The translations under genes were made by a program, and so were the position numbers. Below are positions 56,999-64,000 of a DNA stretch of 64,000 bases, in pieces; within the stretch, counting starts at the first letter, position 1, and every line of letters starts with the position of its first letter. Below the pieces are notes generated by a model. The model had not been told where the DNA came from. It worked only from the letters and a program-made list of their open reading frames with translations, and made no database searches. The stretch is from Nevskiales bacterium. GTDB lineage: Bacteria > Pseudomonadota > Gammaproteobacteria > Nevskiales > Nevskiaceae. The stretch covers positions 124,001-188,000 of the forward strand of contig JAQVDP010000002.1 of NCBI GenBank assembly GCA_028698335.1, read 5' to 3'.

Positions 56999-57844
56999 AT
57001 GCCCACGCAACTGAACCTGCCCAGACGCCAGCTCGACCTGTCCGAGCCGCGAGTGATGGGCATCCTCAATGTCACGCCGGACTCGTTCTCGGACGGCGGG
57101 CGGCACACGGGTGTCGATGTGGCCGTCGCGCATGCCCTGGCGATGATCGCCGCTGGCGCGGCGATCATCGACGTCGGCGGCGAGTCGACGCGTCCCGGGG
57201 CGGACGCGGTGACGGTGCAACAGGAGCTGGACCGGGTCGTACCGGTCATCGAGGCACTGCGCGCGCGCAGCGATGTGGTCATTTCGATCGACACGACGAA
57301 GCCCGAAGTGATGCGGGCGGCCTGCGCCGCCGGGGCCGAGTTGATCAATGACGTCAATGCCCTGCGAGCGCCAGGCGCCATCGAGGCGGCGGTCGACTGC
57401 GCCGCCGCGGTGTGTCTGATGCACATGCAGGGCGAGCCGCGGACGATGCAGCAGGCCCCCGATTACGACGACGTCGTCGCCGATGTGAATGCGTTCCTGA
57501 CGACGCGGATCGAGTGCTGCCTCGAGGCCGGTATCGCGGGGGAACGACTGCTGATGGATCCCGGGATCGGCTTCGGCAAGACCCTGGAGCACAATCTGGC
57601 GCTGCTGGCGAACCTCGATGTCGCGGTTCCGCCGGCGTATCCGCTGTTGATCGGGGTGTCGCGCAAGTCGATGTTCGGCGCCCTGCTGGAGCGCCCGGTC
57701 GACCAGCGCCTGGCGGCGAGTGTTGCGGCGGCGGCACTTGCGGTTTGGCAGGGCGCAGCTATAGTTCGCGCCCACGACGTGGCCGCCACGCTGGATGCGG
57801 TGCGGTTGGCCCATGCGATCAAAATCAGGAGAGCGGCGCGTTGA
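56999..57844 (+). CDS. folP: dihydropteroate synthase
   Basis: FolP condenses p-aminobenzoate with dihydropterin pyrophosphate in folate synthesis and is the sulfonamide target. The 281-residue TIM-barrel protein has [16 protein letters not shown], then [12 protein letters not shown], the [10 protein letters not shown] strand and the [13 protein letters not shown] loop. GVSRKSMFG lies near the end. ATG at 56999 is chosen. The stop overlaps the TTG start of glmM by 4 bp, as in the conserved ftsH-folP-glmM operon. Confidence 0.97.
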   Translation: MPTQLNLPRRQLDLSEPRVMGILNVTPDSFSDGGRHTGVDVAVAHALAMIAAGAAIIDVGGESTRPGADAVTVQQELDRVVPVIEALRARSDVVISIDTTKPEVMRAACAAGAELINDVNALRAPGAIEAAVDCAAAVCLMHMQGEPRTMQQAPDYDDVVADVNAFLTTRIECCLEAGIAGERLLMDPGIGFGKTLEHNLALLANLDVAVPPAYPLLIGVSRKSMFGALLERPVDQRLAASVAAAALAVWQGAAIVRAHDVAATLDAVRLAHAIKIRRAAR

Positions 57845-59178
57845 GTCGCAGGTATTTCGGAACCGATGGCATACGGGGGCGGGTCGGGCAGTCGCCGATG
57901 ACGCCCGAGTTTGCGCTCAAGCTCGGCTGGGCGGCGGGCAGCGTGCTCGGCAGGGCCGCGAACGCCCGCGTCGTCGTCGGCAAGGACACCCGCCGGTCCG
58001 GTTATCTGTTCGAGTCCGCCCTCGAAGCCGGACTGGCCGCGGCCGGGGTCGAGGCTGATCTGCTGGGGCCGCTGCCGACGCCCGCGGTCGCCTACCTGAC
58101 CCGGGCCTTGCGCGCGCAGGCCGGAATCGTGATTTCCGCATCCCACAATCCACATCACGACAATGGTGTGAAGTTCTTCGACGCGGATGGCGGCAAGCTC
58201 AGCGATGCCGTGGAGCTGGAAATCGAAGCCGCGATGGATAGGCCGCTGCAGTGCGTTGACCCCGAGCGGCTCGGGCGCGCGCGGCGCATCGATGACGGCC
58301 CCGGGCGCTATATCGAGTTCTGCAAGGGCAGCTTCGGCGAGCGGACCCTGAAGGGGCTGCGGATCGTCGTCGACTGCGCCAACGGCGCGGCGTACCGGGT
58401 CGGGCCCGCCGTGTTCGAGGAGCTGGGTGCGAACGTGTCGGTCATCGGGAATCGTCCCGACGGGTTCAACATCAACCGCGACTGCGGTTCGACCCAGTTG
58501 CAGACCTTGGTCGCCGAGGTGCAGGCGCGCGGTGCCGATCTCGGGATCGCGCTGGATGGCGATGCCGACCGATGCCTGCTGGTGGATCCGCATGGCAATG
58601 TCGTCGACGGGGATCAGATTCTGTACGTGATCGCCCGCATGCGGCTGGACAACGGCGGCGTCGAAGGCCCGGTCGTCGGCACGCTGATGTCGAATCTGGG
58701 GCTGGAGCTGGCGCTGCAGGCGCTCGGCCTGCGCTTCATGCGTGCGGGGGTTGGCGACCGTTACGTGATGGAGATGCTCAAGGCCAACGGCGGAGTGCTC
58801 GGCGGTGAGACGTCCGGGCACACGATCTGCCTGGACAAGACCACGACCGGGGACGGCATCGTCAGCGCGCTACAGGTACTGACGGCGATGATCCGGTCCG
58901 GGCGCCCGCTTGCCGAGCTGGTTGCGGGCATGAGCAAGCTGCCGCAGGTGCTGGTCAACGTTCCCGTGCAGGGAGACGCGCGTGCCGTGCTCCAGTCCGG
59001 CCCCGTGCGGCGCGCGGAAGCCGAGGTCGTGGCGCGCCTCGGCGCAAACGGTCGGGTATTGTTGCGCGCATCCGGAACAGAGCCACTGATCAGAGTGATG
59101 GTCGAGGCTCGCGGCGAGGCTGAAACGCACGAGGCGGCCGAATATCTGGCGCAGCGCGTGCGCGAAGCCTGTCATTGA
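57841..59178 (+). CDS. glmM: phosphoglucosamine mutase GlmM
   Basis: GlmM converts glucosamine 6-phosphate to glucosamine 1-phosphate for UDP-GlcNAc. The 445-residue protein starts with [15 protein letters not shown]. The active-site phosphoserine loop is [15 protein letters not shown] (S101), the metal loop DGDADR, and the C-terminal motif [15 protein letters not shown]. The start is TTG at 57841, coupled to folP by the TTGA overlap. Length and motifs distinguish it from the unrelated Pgm at 37263-38894. Confidence 0.97.
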   Translation: MSRRYFGTDGIRGRVGQSPMTPEFALKLGWAAGSVLGRAANARVVVGKDTRRSGYLFESALEAGLAAAGVEADLLGPLPTPAVAYLTRALRAQAGIVISASHNPHHDNGVKFFDADGGKLSDAVELEIEAAMDRPLQCVDPERLGRARRIDDGPGRYIEFCKGSFGERTLKGLRIVVDCANGAAYRVGPAVFEELGANVSVIGNRPDGFNINRDCGSTQLQTLVAEVQARGADLGIALDGDADRCLLVDPHGNVVDGDQILYVIARMRLDNGGVEGPVVGTLMSNLGLELALQALGLRFMRAGVGDRYVMEMLKANGGVLGGETSGHTICLDKTTTGDGIVSALQVLTAMIRSGRPLAELVAGMSKLPQVLVNVPVQGDARAVLQSGPVRRAEAEVVARLGANGRVLLRASGTEPLIRVMVEARGEAETHEAAEYLAQRVREACH

Positions 59179-59195
59179 CGATACAGGAGGGAGTA

Positions 59196-59972
59196 ATGAG
59201 CAGACGTCCGCTGGTTGCGGGAAATTGGAAGATGAATGGCTCGCGGGACAGCAACGCGAACCTGATTCACGACGTCATCTTCGAGGTGCGCAAGTACCCG
59301 GACGTCGATGTGCTGGTGTGTCCTCCGGCGGTGTATCTGGACGCCGTCGGGCGCCAGCTCGAGGGCAGTGCCGTGCAGCTCGGGGCGCAGGACTTGAGTG
59401 AGCAGCCCAAGACCGGTGCCTACACCGGCGAGATCCATGGCGTCATGCTGCGCGACGTCGGCTGTACGCACGTGATCGTCGGCCATTCGGAGCGGCGCAG
59501 TCTGTATGGCGAGGGCAACGACAAGGTCGCGCAGAAGTTCGCGACCGCGCAGGAATGCGGGCTGATCCCGATTCTCTGCGTCGGAGAGACTCTGGAGCAG
59601 CGCGAAAACGGGCAGACGGAGAGCGTGCTGGCCGAGCAGCTCGGGACCGTCGTGACCGCGTGTGGGGCGCAGGCCTTCAAGCAGGCGGTCATCGCCTATG
59701 AGCCGGTCTGGGCGATCGGGACCGGGCTGACGGCCACGCCGCAGCAGGCCCAGGACGCGCACGCGTTTCTGCGTGCGCAGTTGGCCGCCAGCGATGCTAA
59801 AATTGCCGGCTTGGTGCGCATTCTCTACGGCGGCAGCGTCAAGGGCGAGAATGCGGAATCCCTTTTTGCCGGTCCGGATGTCGATGGCGGCCTCATTGGA
59901 GGCGCGTCGCTCAAGGCGGGCGAGTTCATGTCGATTTGCGCGGCGGCTGCGGCGCAAGCTCGGAGTAAGTGA
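59196..59972 (+). CDS. tpiA: triose-phosphate isomerase
   Basis: TpiA interconverts dihydroxyacetone phosphate and glyceraldehyde 3-phosphate. The 258-residue TIM barrel has the catalytic residues K12 (AGNWKMNG), H97 (VIVGHSERR) and E169 (IAYEPVWAIGTG). The phosphate loops YGGSVKGEN and GGLIGGASL are present. ATG at 59196 follows an excellent Shine-Dalgarno (AGGAGGGA). It precedes secG, and the adjacent order glmM-tpiA-secG matches Pseudomonas-type genomes. Confidence 0.97.
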   Translation: MSRRPLVAGNWKMNGSRDSNANLIHDVIFEVRKYPDVDVLVCPPAVYLDAVGRQLEGSAVQLGAQDLSEQPKTGAYTGEIHGVMLRDVGCTHVIVGHSERRSLYGEGNDKVAQKFATAQECGLIPILCVGETLEQRENGQTESVLAEQLGTVVTACGAQAFKQAVIAYEPVWAIGTGLTATPQQAQDAHAFLRAQLAASDAKIAGLVRILYGGSVKGENAESLFAGPDVDGGLIGGASLKAGEFMSICAAAAAQARSK

Positions 59973-59980
59973 GTACTTCA

Positions 59981-60358
59981 ATGTATACGGCTTTAGTGAT
60001 CGTGCAGGTGCTGGTGGCCATCGGTCTGATCGGACTGATTCTGATCCAGCACGGCAAGGGCGCCGATGCGGGCGCCGCATTCGGTAGCGGCGCGTCGGGA
60101 ACGGTTTTTGGCGCGCGGGGCTCGGCGAACTTCCTGTCCCGGGCCACCGGTGCGCTGGCGACGGTGTTCTTCATCGCCAGCCTTGCGCTGGCCTATCTGG
60201 TGCACGGCGAGCGGGAGGCGACTTCGGTGGTCGATACGATGCAGCCTGCCGCCAGCGAACAGCCCGTCATTGCGCCCGCGGATGCCGCTGAGCCGGTCGT
60301 GCCGCCGGCCGAGGAAACGGTTCCTGCCGAAGAACAGACGCCAGTTGTTCCGGAGTAG
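59981..60358 (+). CDS. secG: preprotein translocase subunit SecG
   Basis: SecG is a small SecYEG subunit with two transmembrane helices. The product of about 125 residues has the typical N-terminal helix (YTALVIVQVLVAIGLIGLIL), the QHGKGADAGAAFGSGASGTV loop and the second helix (ALATVFFIASLALAYL). A Pro/Glu-rich cytoplasmic tail follows, longer than in E. coli. ATG at 59981 matches the family N-terminus, and GTG at 59969 overlaps the tpiA stop and is an alternative. The promoter of the tRNA-Leu gene overlaps its stop. Confidence 0.94.
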   Translation: MYTALVIVQVLVAIGLIGLILIQHGKGADAGAAFGSGASGTVFGARGSANFLSRATGALATVFFIASLALAYLVHGEREATSVVDTMQPAASEQPVIAPADAAEPVVPPAEETVPAEEQTPVVPE

Positions 60359-60386
60359 AGACAAATCGAATCAAGGGCGCTAGAAT
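60358..60386 (+). promoter_or_regulatory. probable tRNA-Leu promoter
   Basis: TAGAAT (60381-60386) is a 5/6 -10, and GAGACA (60358-60363) is a 4/6 -35 with a 17-bp spacer. The tRNA starts 15 bp downstream of the -10. The -35 overlaps the last base of the secG stop. Confidence 0.5.
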
Positions 60387-60401
60387 TCGCGCCCCCAAGA
60401 C

Positions 60402-60486
60402 GCCCACGTGGTGGAATTGGTAGACACGCTACCTTGAGGTGGTAGTGACGAGAGTCGTGGGAGTTCGAATCTCTCCGTGGGCACCA
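60402..60486 (+). tRNA. tRNA-Leu (GAG anticodon)
   Basis: The 85-nt cloverleaf includes an encoded CCA. The acceptor stem pairs GCCCACG with CGTGGGC. The anticodon arm is CTACC-TTGAGGT-GGTAG, giving anticodon GAG for CUC/CUU. A long class II variable arm is present, and the T arm contains GTTCGAATC. The position after secG corresponds to leuU in E. coli. Confidence 0.95.
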
Positions 60487-60569
60487 AACATTGTCTGGTT
60501 GTGGTCCGAAACAGGATCTCCAAATCAGATTGTTGCGTTGAGGGTTGTTGTAAAAAGACCGAATTTATC

Positions 60570-60598
60570 TTGCTTAAGAGTGGTCCGGCGGATATAAT
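60570..60598 (+). promoter_or_regulatory. promoter of tRNA-fMet / rimP-nusA-infB
   Basis: TTGCTT (60570-60575) and TATAAT (60593-60598) are separated by 17 bp. The -10 is a perfect consensus. It lies 15 bp upstream of the initiator tRNA in an unusually AT-rich spacer, and no other gene is visible in this 126-bp gap. Confidence 0.75.
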
Positions 60599-60612
60599 TT
60601 CGGTCTGTCCGG

Positions 60613-60689
60613 TGCGGGGTGGAGCAGCCAGGCAGCTCGTCGGGCTCATAACCCGAAGGTCGCAGGTTCGAATCCTGCCCCCGCTACCA
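60613..60689 (+). tRNA. initiator tRNA-fMet (CAT anticodon)
   Basis: The 77-nt tRNA has the initiator hallmarks. Three G-C pairs close the anticodon stem (CGGG-CTCATAA-CCCG), the 1-72 position is unpaired, and CCA is encoded. The D arm has GGAGCAGCC. Position 1 is T and position 72 is T, not the usual C-A mismatch. It lies upstream of rimP-nusA-infB, equivalent to E. coli metY. Confidence 0.96.
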
Positions 60690-60703
60690 AAAAATTGGCT
60701 TGG

Positions 60704-60728
60704 AAAGGGCCCCTTGCGGGCCCTTTTT
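60704..60728 (+). terminator. intrinsic terminator between tRNA-fMet and rimP
   Basis: A 9-bp stem (AAAGGGCCC / GGGCCCTTT, 5-nt loop) runs into TTTTT. It ends 24 bp before rimP. Partial read-through would be needed if the operon uses the tRNA promoter. Confidence 0.9.
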
Positions 60729-60751
60729 GTTGGTGACGATTAGGGCGGTGA

Positions 60752-61216
60752 ATGTCGGGACTGCGTGAGCGGCTGGAAGAAGTGCTTGAACCCGTTGTGG
60801 AATCACTCGGGTATGAGCTGGTGCTGCTCGAGTTCAGTCCGAATTCCAAGAGTGGGCTGCTGCGGCTGTTCATCGATTCGCCCGAAGGCATCACGCTGTC
60901 GGACTGCGAGCGCGTGAGCCGCGAGGTTTCAGGTGTGCTCGATGTCGAGGATCCGATCAGCACGCCGTACCGCCTGGAAGTGTCGTCACCTGGACTGGAT
61001 CGTCCATTGGTGAAGCGCTCGCATTTCGAGCGTTTCCTGAATGAGCAGGCCCGCATTCAGCTGATCGCACCGCTTAACGGGCGGCGTCGTTTCATCGGCT
61101 GGATCCGTGGCGTCGACGATGCGGTGATTACGTTGGATACGTCCGAGGGCATGGTCGAAATCCCATTTGCGGAAATTGACCGGGCCAGACTGGTTCCGGA
61201 ATTCGATCGGGAGTAG
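60752..61216 (+). CDS. rimP: ribosome maturation factor RimP
   Basis: RimP helps 30S subunit assembly. The 154-residue protein starts MSGLRERLEEVLEPVVESLG and carries the family segments YELVLLEFSPNSKSG and LRLFIDSPEGITLSDCERVSRE. YRLEVSSPGLDRPL is also present. It heads the conserved rimP-nusA-infB operon, and nusA starts within a few bases of its stop. Confidence 0.96.
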   Translation: MSGLRERLEEVLEPVVESLGYELVLLEFSPNSKSGLLRLFIDSPEGITLSDCERVSREVSGVLDVEDPISTPYRLEVSSPGLDRPLVKRSHFERFLNEQARIQLIAPLNGRRRFIGWIRGVDDAVITLDTSEGMVEIPFAEIDRARLVPEFDRE

Positions 61217-61222
61217 ATGGTC

Positions 61223-62713
61223 GTGAACAAGAACATCCTGTTGATGGTCGACGTGGTCTCGAACGAGAAGGGTGTCGAGCAGGAATTGATTTTTGAGGCG
61301 CTCGAAGCGGCGCTGGCTTCGGCTGCCAAGGAGCAGTACGGAGACGAGGCCGATCTGCGGGTTGCGATCGATCGTGAAACCGGCGATTACGAGACGTTCC
61401 AGCGCTGGACGGTCCTGGAGGACGACAGCGAGGAGTTCGAATATCCGGAGCGCCAGATCAAGCTGTCGTACGCGGTCAAGGAAAAGGCGGACGCCCAGCC
61501 CGGTGAGGTTATCGAGCACAAGGTCGACTCGGTCGACTTCGGGCGGATCGGTGCGCAGAAGGCCAAGCAGGTCATCGTGCAGAAAGTGCGCGAGGCCGAG
61601 CGTGCCCAGGTCGTCGAGGCCTATCAGGGTCGGGTTGGTGAGCTGATCACCGGTCAGGTCAAGCGCATGGAGCGCGGCAACGTGATCGTCGATCTCGGCG
61701 GCAACGCCGAAGCCGTCATCCTGCGCGACCAGCTGATCCCGCGCGAGCCGCTGCGTCCGGGTGACCGGATTCGTGGCTATCTCTATGAGGTCAGCCCGCA
61801 GACGCGTGGTCCGCAGCTGTTCCTGTCGCGGACCTCTCCGCAGTTCCTGATGGAACTGTTCAAGCTCGAAGTCCCGGAGATCGCGCAGGGGCTGATCGAG
61901 CTCAAGGGCGCGGCACGCGATCCCGGGCTGCGCGCGAAGATTGCGGTACAGGCCAAGGACAAGCGCATCGATCCGGTCGGTGCCTGCGTGGGCATGCGCG
62001 GATCACGCGTACAGAGCGTGTCGAACGAGCTCGCTGGCGAGCGCGTCGATATCGTGCCGTGGGACGAGAACATCGCGCAGTTTGTCATCAATGCGATGGC
62101 GCCGGCCGAGGTTGAGACCATCATCGTCGACGAGGAATCGCACTCGATGACGATCGGTGTCGCCGAGGACAAGCTGGCGCAGGCAATCGGTCGTGGCGGG
62201 CAGAACGTACGGCTGGCGTCGGAGCTGACGGGCTGGACGTTGAACGTCATGACGACGGCCGATGCGGAAAACAAGAAGGAAGAAGAGAACCAGTCGGTTC
62301 TGCAGACCTTCATGGAAAGTCTGGACGTGGACGCTGAAGTGGCGAGCGTGCTGGTGCAAGAGGGCTTCACCACGCTCGAGGAGATCGCCTACGTCCCGAC
62401 TCAGGAGCTCACCGAGATCGAGGAGTTCGACGAGGCGATCGTCGAGGAGCTGCGCAATCGTGCGCGCGACGTGCTGCTGACCAAGGCGATCGCCAAGGCG
62501 GAGCAGCGTGCGCATGCGCAGCCGGCCGAAGATCTGCTGTCGATCGACGGCATGGACGAAGACACGGGCTATCAGCTGGCGGAAGTCGGGATCGCAACCT
62601 GCGAGGCGCTGGCCGACCTGGCGACCGACGAGCTACTGGAGCTCCTGCCTGATTTCGGTGAAGAGCGCGCATCGTCGCTGATCATGGCTGCGCGCGCGAA
62701 GGCTTACGCCTGA
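61223..62713 (+). CDS. nusA: transcription termination/antitermination protein NusA
   Basis: NusA modulates pausing, termination and antitermination. The product of about 496 residues has the N-terminal RNA-polymerase-binding domain and an S1 domain (GELITGQVKRMERGNVIVDLGG). Two KH domains follow (GACVGMRGSRVQSVSNEL and AIGRGGQNVRLASEL), then two C-terminal acidic repeats (about 370-420 and 445-496). GTG at 61223 is preferred. It gives MNKNILLMVDVVSNEK, aligned with E. coli, and lies 9 bp after GGGAG. ATG at 61217 would be too close to that site. Confidence 0.96.
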   Translation: MNKNILLMVDVVSNEKGVEQELIFEALEAALASAAKEQYGDEADLRVAIDRETGDYETFQRWTVLEDDSEEFEYPERQIKLSYAVKEKADAQPGEVIEHKVDSVDFGRIGAQKAKQVIVQKVREAERAQVVEAYQGRVGELITGQVKRMERGNVIVDLGGNAEAVILRDQLIPREPLRPGDRIRGYLYEVSPQTRGPQLFLSRTSPQFLMELFKLEVPEIAQGLIELKGAARDPGLRAKIAVQAKDKRIDPVGACVGMRGSRVQSVSNELAGERVDIVPWDENIAQFVINAMAPAEVETIIVDEESHSMTIGVAEDKLAQAIGRGGQNVRLASELTGWTLNVMTTADAENKKEEENQSVLQTFMESLDVDAEVASVLVQEGFTTLEEIAYVPTQELTEIEEFDEAIVEELRNRARDVLLTKAIAKAEQRAHAQPAEDLLSIDGMDEDTGYQLAEVGIATCEALADLATDELLELLPDFGEERASSLIMAARAKAYA

Positions 62714-62752
62714 GTCGAAATTGCATAGAGGTTCACCCTCGGGGATGAATAG

Positions 62753-64000
62753 ATGTCAACGGTAACCGTACTGGATTTCGCGAAGGAGCTGGGTCGTCCG
62801 GTGGATGAACTGCTGTCGCAGTTCAAGGAAGCTGGGGTGACCGTTTCCAAGGCGGATTCCGCTGTGACGGCGGAAGACAAAGTCGCCCTGCTCAATTATC
62901 TGCAGCAGAAGACGCGTTCGAGCGTCGCCAAGGAGCCGCGCAAGATCACCTTGAAGCGGCGTGAGACCACCGAGCTGAAGCTGGGTGGCAGCCGCGGCGC
63001 TCCGTCCAAGACTGTCAGCATCGAGGTGCGCAAGAAGCGCACTTACGTCAAGCGCGACGAAGCGCCGCAGCCGGAACTCGATCCCGAGGCCGTCAAGGCG
63101 GCCGAGGAAGCGGCTGCCGCTGCGGCTGCCGAGCGCGAGGCGCAGGCTGCCGCCGAGGCCGCAGCTGCCGCCGAGGCTGCAGCCGAACAGGCCAAGCGCC
63201 AGCAGGAAGAACTCGAGCGCCAGCAGCGCGAAGAGCAGGCTGCGCGCGAGAAGGCCGAAGCCGCTGCCGCCGCTGCTGCCGCTGCGAAGCAGGCGGCCGA
63301 GGAGCACACACAGCGCCTGAAGGACGATCCGCTGTATCGCGCCAAGTGGGAGGCCGAGCAGGCCCGCGAACGTGCCTCCGAGAATCTGCGCCGCGCGGCG
63401 GAGCAGGCCAAGGCCGTAGCGGCGCAGGCTGCAGCTCAGCCGGCTGCTGCTGGCGCAACCCCGCCGGGAGCTCCCTCCGCTGCGCCTGCGCGCAAGGGAC
63501 GCAACGATCGCGGCGCCGCTCGCGGAGGCCGTTCGGAGCTGCATCTGGCGGCCGGCAAGGGTGGTCGGCGCGAGAAGAAGTCGAAGAAGCCGTCGGGACG
63601 CGTGCGGATCGACAACCAGCACGTGTTCGAGAAGCCGGTATCGCCGGTCGTGCGCGAGGTCGAAGTGCCGGAGGCGATCACGGTCGGCGAGCTGGCCGCG
63701 CGCATGGCGGTGAAGGCGACCGAACTCATCAAGGTCATGATGAAGAACGGCGTCATGGCCACGATCAACCAGACGCTCGATCAGGACACCGCGCTCCTGA
63801 TGGTCGAGGAGATGGGGCATCAGGCCAAGGCCATCAAGGCGACCGATTTCGAGGAGAGCCTCGAGCAGGCCGTCACCGGCGGCGAACAGCAGGACGTCGA
63901 GCTTCTGCCGCGCCCGCCGGTGGTCACGATCATGGGGCATGTCGATCACGGCAAGACCTCGCTGCTGGATCACATCCGCAAGACCCGCGTCGCTTCGGGC
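62753..64000 (+). CDS. infB: translation initiation factor IF-2, 3' end beyond window
   Basis: IF-2 places the initiator tRNA on the 30S subunit. The first 416 codons are present. The N-terminal IF2_N domain ([20 protein letters not shown]) is followed by a charged, Ala/Glu-rich helical linker (about residues 110-240). The second IF2_N domain ([21 protein letters not shown]) and the beginning of the G domain, with P-loop [16 protein letters not shown], come next. The gene is cut by the window edge. Its substrate tRNA is encoded 2 kb upstream. Confidence 0.98.
   Translation, partial: MSTVTVLDFAKELGRPVDELLSQFKEAGVTVSKADSAVTAEDKVALLNYLQQKTRSSVAKEPRKITLKRRETTELKLGGSRGAPSKTVSIEVRKKRTYVKRDEAPQPELDPEAVKAAEEAAAAAAAEREAQAAAEAAAAAEAAAEQAKRQQEELERQQREEQAAREKAEAAAAAAAAAKQAAEEHTQRLKDDPLYRAKWEAEQARERASENLRRAAEQAKAVAAQAAAQPAAAGATPPGAPSAAPARKGRNDRGAARGGRSELHLAAGKGGRREKKSKKPSGRVRIDNQHVFEKPVSPVVREVEVPEAITVGELAARMAVKATELIKVMMKNGVMATINQTLDQDTALLMVEEMGHQAKAIKATDFEESLEQAVTGGEQQDVELLPRPPVVTIMGHVDHGKTSLLDHIRKTRVASG

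Noticed and set aside
63080..63420. Repeat-like Ala/Glu-rich stretch as a tandem DNA repeat
   Set aside because: It is the usual helical linker of IF-2. The similarity comes from alanine and glutamate codons and not from exact tandem units.

Overview
This window is GC-rich chromosomal DNA from a gammaproteobacterium. The right half (dapB, carA, leuE-like, carB, greA, rlmE, ftsH, folP, glmM, tpiA, secG, tRNA-Leu, tRNA-fMet, rimP, nusA, infB) follows the housekeeping order I know from Pseudomonas and related lineages. The ffh / rpsP-rimM-trmD-rplS block and the ffs-dnaX-ybaB block are also gammaproteobacterial. GTG and TTG starts are common, and many genes overlap by 4 bp (ATGA or TTGA). I cannot name the genus. 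Candidates are purple-sulfur-type orders, Nevskiales and Xanthomonadales-like lineages. No prophage, CRISPR array or defence island is visible.

Layout. 1-6 kb: truncated CHASE2 sensor (-), radA (+), CorB-type transporter (-), YpjD cytochrome-assembly-like membrane protein (-), MBL-fold cyclic-nucleotide phosphodiesterase-like protein (+). 6-12.3 kb: a MITE-like repeat, then ffh, a TlpA-like thioredoxin, the rpsP operon and htpG with a heat-shock-type promoter. 12.3-15.8 kb, all minus: NlpC/P60 lipoprotein, GST, flavodoxin-like protein, trxB, and ahpC with an OxyR-like site. 16-26.4 kb: a complete phosphate-starvation locus (phoB, phoR, pstS, OprP-like porin, pstC, pstA, pstB, phoU), followed by a second copy of the repeat. 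26.8-34.8 kb: PBP1b, a TPR lipoprotein, a DinG/YoaA helicase, tsaB, 4.5S RNA, dnaX and ybaB, with recR missing from its usual place. 34.8-45.7 kb is the most mixed part. It holds a Tat-exported phospholipase C coupled to a tiny lipoprotein, phosphoglucomutase, a MATE pump remnant, tesA, a gamma-carbonic-anhydrase-like protein, sixA, rsmJ, an SCP2 protein, two tandem hotdog thioesterases with a small unknown, a Nudix hydrolase, a MazG C-terminal domain and DegV. 45.8-64 kb: the conserved dapB-to-infB block, cut inside infB.

How the parts work together. The main physiological theme is phosphate acquisition. Three promoters (phoB, pstS and the lipoprotein-phospholipase operon) share the same geometry: two 7-bp PhoB half-sites 4 bp apart, then exactly 10 bp to a -10 hexamer. 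This links phospholipid-phosphate scavenging, 11 kb away, to the Pst uptake locus. Another theme is RNA-level control. Strong hairpins or terminators sit in the leaders of carA, greA, rpsP and rsmJ, and a 32-bp perfect palindrome separates pstS from the porin gene.

I did not find an obviously new multi-gene system. The best leads are the paired repeat elements inserted at stop codons, the inferred PhoB-controlled lipoprotein-phospholipase pair, the initiator tRNA with a U1-U72 mismatch, the divergent genes whose start codons overlap, and a 31-codon ORF overlapping a radical SAM gene.
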